Assembly: GCA_025352845.1 (NCBI GenBank)
Contig: JANXSC010000508.1
Coordinates: forward strand, 1-7,062
Direction of reading: 5' to 3'
Origin: Opitutaceae bacterium
GTDB taxonomy: Bacteria > Verrucomicrobiota > Verrucomicrobiia > Opitutales > Opitutaceae
Length of the DNA stretch: 7,062 nt
Shown here: positions 1 to 5,548 of the stretch, piece after piece
Numbering within the stretch: position 1 is the first letter of the stretch
Layout of the letters: each line of letters begins with the position of its first letter
Translations under genes and position numbers: made by a program
Notes under the pieces: model-generated
What the model was told of the DNA's origin: nothing
Seen by the model: the letters and a program-made list of their open reading frames with translations, nothing else
Database searches by the model: none

Positions 1-127
1 CGAGGCTCTTCGGCGTCTCGTGCGCCCACTTGCCGCTGCGCGGCCCGGAGATTTCGGGAGCACGTGCGGCCCACGCCACCGTCACACCGATCATCGCCGC
101 GGCCAGAAAGAAAAACGTGCGCCTCAT
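1..127 (-). CDS. 5' end of an exported protein, cut off by the window edge
   Basis: Reading the minus strand from the ATG at 127-125 gives 42 codons with no stop, running off the left edge. The N-terminus is a clear Sec signal peptide: Met-Arg-Arg, then a hydrophobic stretch (TFFFLAAAMIGVTVAWA) ending in an AWA-A type signal peptidase I site near residues 20/21. The visible mature part reads ARAPEISGPRSGKWAHETPK. A 'GKWAHE' segment just before the first domain resembles the entry of secreted M16 (insulinase/PqqL-like) zinc peptidases in related bacteria, but no HxxEH motif is visible because the gene is truncated, so this is only a hypothesis. The gene diverges from the S46 peptidase with 121 bases between the start codons, so the two may share a control region. 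No Shine-Dalgarno sequence is visible. The signal peptide and start are fairly secure; the function is unknown. Confidence 0.65.
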   Translation of the reverse strand, partial: MRRTFFFLAAAMIGVTVAWAARAPEISGPRSGKWAHETPKSL

Positions 128-173
128 ATTCAGCGCGGGAACGTGGGCGAAGTCCGGCGAAGGGCAACCCTGC

Positions 174-194
174 GCTCGCCCGGCCCGGGCGGGC
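174..194. other. GC-rich hairpin in the divergent intergenic region
   Basis: Bases 174-182 and 186-194 form a 9-bp stem (eight Watson-Crick pairs and one G-T) around a 3-base loop. It lies between the divergent starts at 127 and 249, about 55 bases before the S46 peptidase start. On the plus strand it is followed only by a short TTT, so it is a poor terminator. It could be a leader structure or chance in GC-rich DNA. I see no convincing -35/-10 pair elsewhere in 128-248. Confidence 0.3.
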
Positions 195-248
195 TTTCAT
201 CGCTTCCGGCTGGATTTTCGCCCCGCCCTGCGCCAGTGGTTCCGACCT

Positions 249-2318
249 ATGAAACTTCCCCTCACCCTTGCCGCCGGCCTGCTGTTGGCCGCTTTCGCCC
301 GCGCCGACGAAGGCATGTGGCTCTACTCCGCGCCCCCGCGCGAACAGATCAAAAAGAAATACGGCTTCGATGTCACCGACGCGTGGCTCGAGCACCTGAT
401 GAAGTCCTCCGTGCGCTTCAACAGCGGCGGCTCCGGCTCCATCGTCTCGGCCGACGGCCTCGTCATCACCAACCACCACGTCGGCGCCGACGACCTCCAG
501 AAACTCGGCGACGAGAAAAACAATTATATGCGCGACGGCTTCCACGCGAAGAACCTCGCCGGTGAAAAGAAGTGCGTCGATCTCGAGCTCAACGTCCTCC
601 AGTCGATCGAAGATATCACGACGCGCGTGAACTCCGCGCTGCCGCCCGGCGCGAAGGGCGACGAAGCCGTCAGAGCCCGCCGCAAGATCACCGCCGAGAT
701 CGAAAAGGAGTCGCTCGACAAGACCGGCCTGCGCAGCGATGTCGTCACACTCTGGCAGGGCGGCGCCTATCACCTCTACCGTTTTAAGAAATACACCGAC
801 GTGCGCCTGGTCTTCGCGCCCGAGCAGCAAGCCGCGTTTTTTGGCGGCGATCCCGACAACTTTGAGTTTCCCCGCTTCAACCTCGATGTGTGCCTCTTCC
901 GCGTTTACGAAAACAACCAGCCCGCGAAGATTCAGCATTTCCTGAAGTGGTCGAAGGCCGGCACGAAGGAAGGCGAGCTCACGTTTGTCTCCGGCCACCC
1001 CGGCAGCACGAACCGCCAGTTCACGATGGCGGAACTCAAGTTTCTCCGCGACGTGCAATACCCCTACGTCGTGCCGCGCCTGAAGCGCCTTGAGGTCGCG
1101 CTGAAAAATTGGAGCGACCGCAGCGAGGAAAACGCCCGCCGCGCCAAGGAGGATCTCTTCGGCATCCAAAATTCCCGCAAAGTCTACGACGGCCGCGTCA
1201 ACGGCCTCTACTCCCCGACGATCATGGCACCGAAGGCCGCGCAGGAAAAATCGTTCAAGCAGGCTGCGGGCGATCGCGCCGATGGCACCGAGGTGCGCGC
1301 CGCCTATGATCGCATCGCCGAGGCCGTAGGCGTGCAGATGAAAATCTACAAGCAATACCGCCAGCTCGAGGGCGGCCACGCGCTCGCGAGCGACTCGTTC
1401 GGCTTCGCGCGCAATCTCCTTCGCGCCGGCGACGAGCGCCCGAAGCCAAACGGCGAGCGCCTCAAGGAATTCGGCGACGCCCGCAAGGAGTCGTTCGAGC
1501 TCGCGCTGTTTTCCGACAAGCCCGTCTACACCGATCTCGAAATCCTAACGCTCACCGAGGCGCTTACCATCATGGTCGAGACCGCCGGCTTCAACGATCC
1601 GCTCACGCAGAAAATCCTCGGCGACAAATCGCCGCGCGAGCGCGCCGCCGAGCTGGTCAACAGCACCAAGGTGCGCGACGTCGCGTTTCGCAAAAAGCTC
1701 TACGATGGCGGAGCCGCCGCCGTCGCCGCCGCGAAGGACCCGATGATCGAACTCGCGCGTCTCATCGATGCGCCCGCCCGCACGCTGCGCAAGGAGTGGG
1801 AAGCCGCCGACGAAACCAAGAAGCAGGCGCACAGCACGATCGAGAAAGCGCGCTTCGCCATCGAGGGACCGACGCGCGCGCCCGACGCGACCTTCACGCT
1901 CCGCCTCAGCTACGGCCCGGTGCTCGGCTACGAGGAGGACGGCCAGAAGCTCGCCGCCTACACCGACTACGCCGGCCTCTATGCGCGCAATACCGAGCAC
2001 AAAAACAAGGAACCGTTCGATCTCCCGCAGCGCTGGTTCGACAAAAAATCCGCGATCAACCTCAAGACGCCGTTTAACTTTGTGAGCACGGCCGACATCA
2101 TCGGCGGCAACAGCGGCAGCCCGGTCGTGAACACCGCGGGCGAGTTCGTCGGCATTATTTTCGACGGCAACCTCGCGAGCCTCGTGCTCGACTTCGCCTA
2201 CGAGGATCGCGTCGCGCGCGCGCTGAGCGTCGACTGCCGCGGCATCATCGAGGCGATGAAGCAGGTCTACGGCGTCGATGCGCTCGTGAACGAACTGCTC
2301 AACGGCAAACGCCAATAG
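249..2318 (+). CDS. S46-family dipeptidyl-peptidase, DPP7-like, exported
   Basis: This is a 689-residue serine peptidase of the S46 family (DPP7/DPP11), which removes dipeptides from peptide N-termini, normally in the periplasm. The frame is open upstream to 30, but the ATG at 249 is chosen because a signal peptide starts exactly there (MKLPLTLAAGLLLAAFARA, cleavage near residue 19) and the upstream part overlaps the divergent gene. The S46 landmarks are present in order: 'GSGSIVSADGLVITNHHVG' with catalytic His77; 'DVRLVFAPE...FGGDPDNFEFPRFNLDVCLFRVY' with Asp213; and 'GGNSGSPVVN' with nucleophile Ser622. The residue 18 positions after the serine is Gly640 ('IIFDG'). In the family, Gly here marks DPP7-type enzymes that prefer hydrophobic P1 residues, whereas Arg marks the acidic-specific DPP11. 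The length is normal for the family. Following 'FDG', the usual tryptophan of 'NWE' is replaced (NLAS). No Shine-Dalgarno sequence precedes the start. The family call is secure; the specificity is inferred. Confidence 0.95.
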   Translation: MKLPLTLAAGLLLAAFARADEGMWLYSAPPREQIKKKYGFDVTDAWLEHLMKSSVRFNSGGSGSIVSADGLVITNHHVGADDLQKLGDEKNNYMRDGFHAKNLAGEKKCVDLELNVLQSIEDITTRVNSALPPGAKGDEAVRARRKITAEIEKESLDKTGLRSDVVTLWQGGAYHLYRFKKYTDVRLVFAPEQQAAFFGGDPDNFEFPRFNLDVCLFRVYENNQPAKIQHFLKWSKAGTKEGELTFVSGHPGSTNRQFTMAELKFLRDVQYPYVVPRLKRLEVALKNWSDRSEENARRAKEDLFGIQNSRKVYDGRVNGLYSPTIMAPKAAQEKSFKQAAGDRADGTEVRAAYDRIAEAVGVQMKIYKQYRQLEGGHALASDSFGFARNLLRAGDERPKPNGERLKEFGDARKESFELALFSDKPVYTDLEILTLTEALTIMVETAGFNDPLTQKILGDKSPRERAAELVNSTKVRDVAFRKKLYDGGAAAVAAAKDPMIELARLIDAPARTLRKEWEAADETKKQAHSTIEKARFAIEGPTRAPDATFTLRLSYGPVLGYEEDGQKLAAYTDYAGLYARNTEHKNKEPFDLPQRWFDKKSAINLKTPFNFVSTADIIGGNSGSPVVNTAGEFVGIIFDGNLASLVLDFAYEDRVARALSVDCRGIIEAMKQVYGVDALVNELLNGKRQ

Positions 2319-2349
2319 CACTCAGCCATTGGGCTTGAGGTTTCGATCG

Positions 2350-2371
2350 TCGGCACTCGATGGAGTGCCGA
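2350..2371. terminator. Perfect 9-bp hairpin between convergent genes
   Basis: The inverted repeat TCGGCACTC / GAGTGCCGA encloses a 4-base loop (GATG). It lies 32 bases past the stop of the S46 peptidase (+) and 22 bases past the stop of the hydrolase (-), which is where a bidirectional terminator would be expected. There is no strong T-run on either side (plus-strand flank AATATTTGAG), so intrinsic termination would be weak. It could instead be one copy of a dispersed palindromic repeat. Confidence 0.4.
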
Positions 2372-2392
2372 AATATTTGAGCGCATTCGCGG

Positions 2393-3136
2393 CTAGATGA
2401 TCGGTCGTTTGCGATCAATCATCTCGCACAACTCCGCAAATTTATGCGTGAGCCGAGCCGCGCCCGGCAGATCATAGTGGCCCGGCACAATCCAGCGCGC
2501 GCCGATCGCGCGCGCCTTTTTCATGCTCGGCCACACGAGACTTGGTGCACTGGTAAATATTGCCGGCGAGGCCTGCGTCCGCATCAAAATCCGCGCCCAA
2601 AGATCACCCGTGAACAACAAGTCGTGCTTCGCCGAGTGGAAGCCGCAGTGCCCGAGCGTGTGTCCGGGCAAATGCACCACGCGCAACCCGCCCCAAAACG
2701 GCAGCACGTCGCCGTCTGCGATCGGCACATCGATTTTCACCGGACGATAGCCCAGTATCGTGCGACCTATCCATTCCATCACGCCACACACGCGCGCCAG
2801 ACCACGATAGGGGAAAACGCCGTCAATGTGGACCTGTTCGAGTGCATGAGCGTAGACCGGAGCGCCCGACCATGCCTTGAGCTCGGCCAAACTGCCCGCA
2901 TGGTCGAGGTGGCCATGCGTGAGCAAGATCGCGCGCACGTCGCGCGGGCCAGCGCCGAGCCGCGCAATTTTCCGCCGAATCCGTGCACCGTCACCCGGCA
3001 GCCCCGTGTCGAGAATCACCACGCGGCCGTCGTCATCGACGAGCAAATGCGGCACACTCATCAGGCCGCGCACAGGAACGAGCCCCGGTGGCCAGCCCTG
3101 TTTTTCGCGTGCGCGACGATGCAAATCAGCAATCAT
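2393..3136 (-). CDS. Metallo-beta-lactamase-fold hydrolase
   Basis: This 247-residue protein has the metallo-beta-lactamase fold with a full set of metal ligands. They are 'LLTHGHLDHAG' (HxHxDH: His74, His76, Asp78, His79), 'LPGHTLGHCGF' (His159), 'LFTGD' (Asp178) and 'VPGHY' (His220). The early strand motif 'VVILDTGLPGDG' (residues 39-50) also fits. This arrangement predicts a binuclear zinc or iron hydrolase of the glyoxalase II / lactonase-like superfamily. The substrate cannot be read from the sequence. There is no signal peptide, so it is probably cytoplasmic. The ATG at 3136 is the first start after the smpB stop. A GAGGA lies directly against this ATG, too close for a normal ribosome binding site; the TTG at residue 5 would have it 12 bases upstream. 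The gene follows smpB by 15 bases on the same strand and in the same reading frame, so the two are probably cotranscribed, though a functional link to ribosome rescue is not implied. Confidence 0.88.
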   Translation of the reverse strand: MIADLHRRAREKQGWPPGLVPVRGLMSVPHLLVDDDGRVVILDTGLPGDGARIRRKIARLGAGPRDVRAILLTHGHLDHAGSLAELKAWSGAPVYAHALEQVHIDGVFPYRGLARVCGVMEWIGRTILGYRPVKIDVPIADGDVLPFWGGLRVVHLPGHTLGHCGFHSAKHDLLFTGDLWARILMRTQASPAIFTSAPSLVWPSMKKARAIGARWIVPGHYDLPGAARLTHKFAELCEMIDRKRPII

Positions 3137-3151
3137 TCCTCGCGCCCATCG

Positions 3152-3631
3152 CTACCCGCGCCGCTGCTTCATTGCCTGATCCACCTCGCGCATCTCGGCG
3201 CGTTTTTTCAAATCGTCGCGGCGGTCGAACTGCTTTTTGCCGGTGGCGAGCGCGACCTCGACCTTCACCAGCGCCTCCTTGAAATACATCCGAAGCGGCA
3301 CGAGCGCGCGCCCGCCGCCCGTCTCGAGAGCGACGCGGATCTTGTCGATGTGCCGACGGTGCAGGAGGAGTTTACGGATGCGCTTCGCATCGTGGTTGTT
3401 GATGTTGCCGAAGGCGTATTGCTCGATGTGCGCGTTGTGCAGCCAGATCTCGCCCTTCTCGACGCGCGCGAAGGCGTCGCTGATTTGCGCCTTGCCGGCG
3501 CGGATCGACTTCACCTCGGTGCCGCGGAGCTGGATGCCGGCCTCGAAACGCTCGTCGACCGTGTAGTCGCGCAGCGCCTTCGAATTCCGAATCTCGGAAA
3601 AACGCACGGCGTCTTTTTTTTGCGCGGCCAT
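3152..3631 (-). CDS. smpB: SsrA-binding protein SmpB
   Basis: SmpB (159 residues here, normal for the family) binds tmRNA and brings it to stalled ribosomes for trans-translation. The family signatures run through the whole protein: 'RNSKALRDYTVDERFEAGI', 'LRGTEVKSIRAGKAQISDAF', 'EIWLHNAHIEQYAFGNINNH', 'RIRKLLLHRRHIDKI', 'LVPLRMYFKEALVKVEVALA', then the basic tail 'GKKQFDRRDDLKKRAEMRE' that enters the mRNA channel. The frame is open upstream to 3721, but that extension runs through the terminator at 3677-3718 and is not SmpB-like, so the ATG at 3631 is chosen. The leader before it is pyrimidine-rich (CCCTTTT-type runs) and has no Shine-Dalgarno sequence. The gene lies just downstream of the rpoZ terminator, so it needs its own promoter or read-through. 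The stop is TAG. Confidence 0.97.
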   Translation of the reverse strand: MAAQKKDAVRFSEIRNSKALRDYTVDERFEAGIQLRGTEVKSIRAGKAQISDAFARVEKGEIWLHNAHIEQYAFGNINNHDAKRIRKLLLHRRHIDKIRVALETGGGRALVPLRMYFKEALVKVEVALATGKKQFDRRDDLKKRAEMREVDQAMKQRRG

Positions 3632-3676
3632 GAGGGAAAAGGGATGAAAAGGGAGTGAGCGACAGGCGCGGGCGAC

Positions 3677-3718
3677 AAAAAAGGCGGCCCGTTTCTGCTT
3701 AGCAGAACAAGGCCGCCC
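3677..3718 (-). terminator. Intrinsic terminator of rpoZ
   Basis: On the minus strand the sequence forms an outer 7-bp stem (GGCGGCC/GGCCGCC at 3711-3717 and 3683-3689). Inside it is a second 6-bp stem (TTCTGC/GCAGAA) around a TTA loop. The outer stem is followed directly by six T residues (3682-3677). The hairpin plus T-run has the right polarity only for minus-strand transcripts, and it ends 24-65 bases past the rpoZ stop. It separates rpoZ from smpB. Confidence 0.85.
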
Positions 3719-3741
3719 CAAGTTGCAAACGCCGCGTGCGC

Positions 3742-3938
3742 TCAGCTCGCGAGCTCGTGGCTGATCTTGCCCTCGATGACTTCGCGCCGGGCGGTGTCCT
3801 CGGTCGAAAGTCTCTCGAGCGACTCGACGAGCGGGCGGTTACCGCGTTTGAGCTGCTTCAGCGCCGCGACATCACATTGATGAGGATGTTCGGGTCGTTG
3901 ATCGTCTTCAGGGCGTCTTTGATGTAGTCGTTTCTCAT
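3742..3938 (-). pseudogene. rpoZ: RNA polymerase omega subunit, split by a -1 base frameshift
   Basis: The omega subunit helps assemble RNA polymerase by clamping the beta' subunit. From the ATG at 3938-3936 the minus strand reads MRNDYIKDALKTINDPNILI followed by NVMSRR, then hits TGA at 3860-3858. In another frame the protein continues directly: 'KQLKRGNRPLVESL...' through 'TARREVIEGKIS' to 'HELAS' and a TGA at 3744-3742. Joining the two with one added base after codon 26 gives a 65-residue protein with the classic omega layout: 'SRRVKQLKRGNRPLVES' corresponds to the 'ARRARQMQVGGKDPLVP' region of E. coli omega, and 'REVIEGKIS' to 'REIEEGLIN'. A missing G in CGGCGC(G)TGAAG would restore Val-Lys-Gln-Leu. 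The second-frame part has no start codon of its own nearby. The cause may be a sequencing or assembly error, or a real lesion; omega is dispensable in E. coli. The gene diverges from cutA and is followed by its own terminator. Confidence 0.82.
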
Positions 3939-4049
3939 GAAAGGCTGGGAAATCCGGAATAAAACGGGCAACAGCAAGGAGCGTCCCGGAGCCCGTCAAT
4001 ATCGAATTCCCGGCTTGCGCGACCGCTTGGCGGGCCGGACCCTTGCACG

Positions 4050-4370
4050 ATGTTTGTCGCCTGGACCACGGTTGCCGACCGCGCCGATGCCGACCGCCTC
4101 GCCACGGGCGCGGTCGAGCGCGGGTTGGCAGCCTGCGTGCAAATCGACGGCCCCATCACTTCGCACTACCGTTGGGGCGGGAAAGTCGAGCGCACCGAGG
4201 AGTTTCGCCTCACGTTCAAATGCCTGCCGGAGCGGCTGATGGCGCTCGAAACCTACGTCCTAGGTTCGCATCCCTACGCCACTCCGGAGTGGCTCGTGGT
4301 GCGCGCCGAACGCGTGGGAGAAAAATACTTGTCATGGGCGGGGGCGAACTCTAGCACTCCGCCCCCTTAA
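4050..4370 (+). CDS. cutA: CutA1-family divalent cation tolerance protein
   Basis: CutA1 is a small, very stable trimeric protein with a ferredoxin-like fold, linked to copper and other divalent-metal tolerance, although its exact role is unsettled. The 106-residue product carries all the family marks: 'FVAWTTVADRADADRLA' (first strand and helix), 'LAACVQI' (residues 26-32), 'ITSHYRWGGKVERTEEFRL' (36-54), 'HPYATPEWLV' (74-83) and 'KYLSWAG' (92-98). The first ATG of this frame that gives the correct N-terminus is at 4050. The last residues (NSSTPPP) are non-conserved and are encoded within a 7-bp GC hairpin (4340-4346 with 4360-4366) followed by TTAA, at most a weak terminator. The gene diverges from rpoZ with 111 bases between the start codons. 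No Shine-Dalgarno sequence is seen. Confidence 0.93.
   Translation: MFVAWTTVADRADADRLATGAVERGLAACVQIDGPITSHYRWGGKVERTEEFRLTFKCLPERLMALETYVLGSHPYATPEWLVVRAERVGEKYLSWAGANSSTPPP
4329..4357 (+). promoter_or_regulatory. Candidate sigma-70 promoter for the small basic protein gene
   Basis: TTGTCA (4329-4334, five of six bases of the -35 consensus) is followed after 17 bases by TAGCAC (4352-4357, three of six of the -10 consensus). It overlaps the end of cutA and would give a leader of roughly 35 bases before the ATG at 4399. The spacing is ideal but the -10 is poor, and a GC hairpin covers the same region, so this is only a candidate. Confidence 0.28.
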
Positions 4371-4398
4371 CGAGTCGCAAACACCCATTTTCAAAGCC

Positions 4399-4554
4399 AT
4401 GTCACAGCACAAAAGCCTCCAAGGCTCCTCCGGTCTCGTCGTCAAACGCAACGTCTTGAAGCGCTTCGAGCGCATCGATCTGCTCCGGAAACGCGGCCAG
4501 TGGAAGGCCGGCGACCGCGTGCAGGGTCTCCGCAAGACCAAGCCCGACGTCTGA
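4399..4554 (+). CDS. PVC-superphylum small basic signature protein
   Basis: This is a 51-codon gene encoding a strongly basic protein: MSQHKSLQGSSGLVVKRNVL, then KRFERIDLLRKRGQWKAGDR, then VQGLRKTKPDV. It matches the small basic protein family conserved in Planctomycetes, Verrucomicrobia and Chlamydiae (recognisable by 'MSQH.SL.G', 'KRNVLKRFERI.LL', 'RGQW..GDRV.GL.KTK'). The protein has been reported as a molecular signature of that superphylum. Its biochemical role is not known; its small size, charge and conservation suggest a housekeeping role with RNA or the ribosome. About 16 of 51 residues are Lys, Arg or His. No transmembrane segment or signal peptide is present. It starts 28 bases after cutA and is closed by a strong terminator 20 bases past its stop, so it is a short transcription unit, either alone or with cutA. 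Conventional length cut-offs would miss it. Confidence 0.92.
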   Translation: MSQHKSLQGSSGLVVKRNVLKRFERIDLLRKRGQWKAGDRVQGLRKTKPDV

Positions 4555-4574
4555 GTCGGTTTCACTTCCCCTTT

Positions 4575-4605
4575 GGCAGGCAGTTTCGCTGCCTGCCTTT
4601 TTTTT
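4575..4605 (+). terminator. Strong intrinsic terminator after the small basic protein gene
   Basis: A perfect 9-bp stem, GGCAGGCAG / CTGCCTGCC, encloses the loop TTTCG and runs directly into eight T residues (4598-4605). This is a textbook rho-independent terminator on the plus strand. It also rules out the TTG at 4604, in the T-run itself, as a start for the next gene. Confidence 0.93.
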
Positions 4606-4636
4606 GCCCAGCTCCCGCCCGTTGCCCGCCACACCC

Positions 4637-5305
4637 GTGATCGACCTGATCAAAAAGCTCATTGATTTCGTCCTGCACATCGATGTCCACCTCGCGGAGA
4701 TCATCAAGGGCTACGGCACTTGGACCTACGCGCTGCTGTTCCTGATTATCTTCGCGGAAACCGGGCTCGTCGTGACACCCTTCCTGCCGGGCGATTCGCT
4801 GCTGTTTGCGGCCGGGACATTGTGCGCCAACCCGGCAAATGGGCTCAGCGTTCACCTGATGGCGTTCCTGCTCTTCATCGCCGCGGTAGTCGGCGACACA
4901 CTCAATTATTGGATCGGCGCCAAGCTTGGGCCGGCGGTGTTCAAGCGCGAGGACTCGATGTTTCTGCGCAAAAAACACCTCGAGCGGGCCCACGCGTTTT
5001 TCGAAAAATACGGCGGTCGCGCCATCATCCTCGCCCGCTTCGTGCCCATCGTTCGGACCTTCGTGCCTTTCGTCGCCGGCGTGGGGAAGATGACCTATTC
5101 GCGCTTCATCGCCTATAATGTCATCGGCGGCTTCGTGTGGATCTACGCCTTTACCTATCTTGGCTTCTGGTTCGGCAACCTTCCGTTTGTGCAGAAAAAC
5201 TTCAAGCTCGTGATCCTCGCCATCATCATCCTCTCCGTCCTGCCCATCGTCTGGGAAGCGTGGCGCGCGTGGCGGGAAGCGAAGGCAAAGCCCCCGCAGG
5301 CTTGA
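4637..5305 (+). CDS. DedA-family (VTT domain) inner-membrane protein
   Basis: DedA proteins are polytopic inner-membrane proteins of the VTT/SNARE-associated family needed for membrane homeostasis; members have been linked to lipid-carrier and phospholipid flipping. The product is 222 residues from the GTG at 4637. Family motifs are 'FAETGLVVTPFLPGDSLLF' (Glu41, and FLPGD at 49-53 in the re-entrant loop), 'GDTLNYWIGAKLG' (86-98) and 'ARFVPIVRTFVPFVAGVGKM' (133-152; Arg134, Arg140, Pro144). Hydrophobic segments lie near 31-48, 74-94, 157-180 and 189-205. The C-terminal tail is basic (WRAWREAKAK). The GTG is chosen because the product then begins MIDLIKKLIDFVLHI as in relatives. A TTG at 4622 is the alternative, and anything earlier lies in the terminator. 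No Shine-Dalgarno sequence is visible. A specific substrate cannot be assigned. Confidence 0.92.
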   Translation: MIDLIKKLIDFVLHIDVHLAEIIKGYGTWTYALLFLIIFAETGLVVTPFLPGDSLLFAAGTLCANPANGLSVHLMAFLLFIAAVVGDTLNYWIGAKLGPAVFKREDSMFLRKKHLERAHAFFEKYGGRAIILARFVPIVRTFVPFVAGVGKMTYSRFIAYNVIGGFVWIYAFTYLGFWFGNLPFVQKNFKLVILAIIILSVLPIVWEAWRAWREAKAKPPQA

Positions 5306-5330
5306 CGCTCGCCGCGCGCGGCGGCTTGAT
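5302..5330 (+). promoter_or_regulatory. Candidate promoter for tRNA-Arg
   Basis: TTGACG (5302-5307, five of six -35 bases) overlaps the dedA stop codon. A 17-base spacer leads to CTTGAT (5325-5330, three of six -10 bases), placing a start about 12 bases before the tRNA. The spacer contains a perfect 14-base palindrome (5310-5323, CGCCGCGCGCGGCG). The -35 and spacing are good and the -10 is weak, so confidence is low. Confidence 0.3.
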
Positions 5331-5349
5331 CGGCGCGAACGTTTTCCCT

Positions 5350-5424
5350 GCGAGCGTAGCACAATGGATAGTGTAGTGGCCTCCGAAGCCATCGATCCGG
5401 GTTCGACTCCCGGCGCTCGCACCA
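5350..5424 (+). tRNA. tRNA-Arg(CCG), CCA encoded
   Basis: The 75 bases fold as a complete cloverleaf. The acceptor stem is GCGAGCG/CGCTCGC (5350-5356 with 5414-5420). The D stem is GCAC/GTGT with one G-T pair. The anticodon stem is GTGGC/GCCAT and the seven-base loop is CTCCGAA. There is a 4-base variable loop. The T arm is CCGGG-TTCGACT-CCCGG. The discriminator is A5421 and the 3' CCA is encoded at 5422-5424. The anticodon CCG (5383-5385) reads the arginine codon CGG. It lies between dedA and glnS on the same strand. Downstream there is only a weak 5-bp hairpin (5429-5442) with no T-run. Confidence 0.95.
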
Positions 5425-5548
5425 GTCTTCGTCCGGGGACGATTGCCCTCCGAAGCTTTGGCGCCGCAGGGCTGTGTCTCGCCCTCGACGTTAATCCATC
5501 CAACTGCGTCGTTGCCTCGCCGCACCGCGCTTTCCAACGTCACGCCTT

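Noticed and set aside
30..248. A 73-residue N-terminal extension of the S46 peptidase
   Set aside because: It would bury the signal peptide at 249 inside the protein and overlap the divergent exported gene; the composition is not protein-like.
2444..3658. Open plus-strand frame of 404 codons opposite the hydrolase and smpB
   Set aside because: It is antisense to two genes with clear family motifs, has no recognisable domain, and runs across the convincing smpB start.
3858..3866. Programmed ribosomal frameshift in rpoZ
   Set aside because: A -1 shift would be needed, but the site (GCGGCGC before TGA) is not a slippery heptamer and no strong downstream structure is evident. A missing base is the simpler explanation.
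3971..3999. Possible rpoZ promoter on the minus strand (TTGACG at 3999-3994)
   Set aside because: The -35 is good, but the hexamer at 17-base spacing (TGCTGT) matches the -10 consensus at only two positions.
5429..5442. Small hairpin (TCGTC/GACGA) after the tRNA as a terminator
   Set aside because: There are only 5 bp and no T-run, so it is too weak to call.
5380..5456. Ten-base repeat CCTCCGAAGC in the tRNA anticodon arm (5380-5389) and again downstream (5447-5456), as a possible integration site
   Set aside because: It is too short, lies within the anticodon arm rather than at the tRNA 3' end, and no integrase or foreign DNA lies nearby.
4562..5503. Open minus-strand frame of 313 codons opposite dedA and the tRNA
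   Set aside because: It is antisense to dedA and passes through the tRNA gene and the terminator; its composition is typical of shadow frames.
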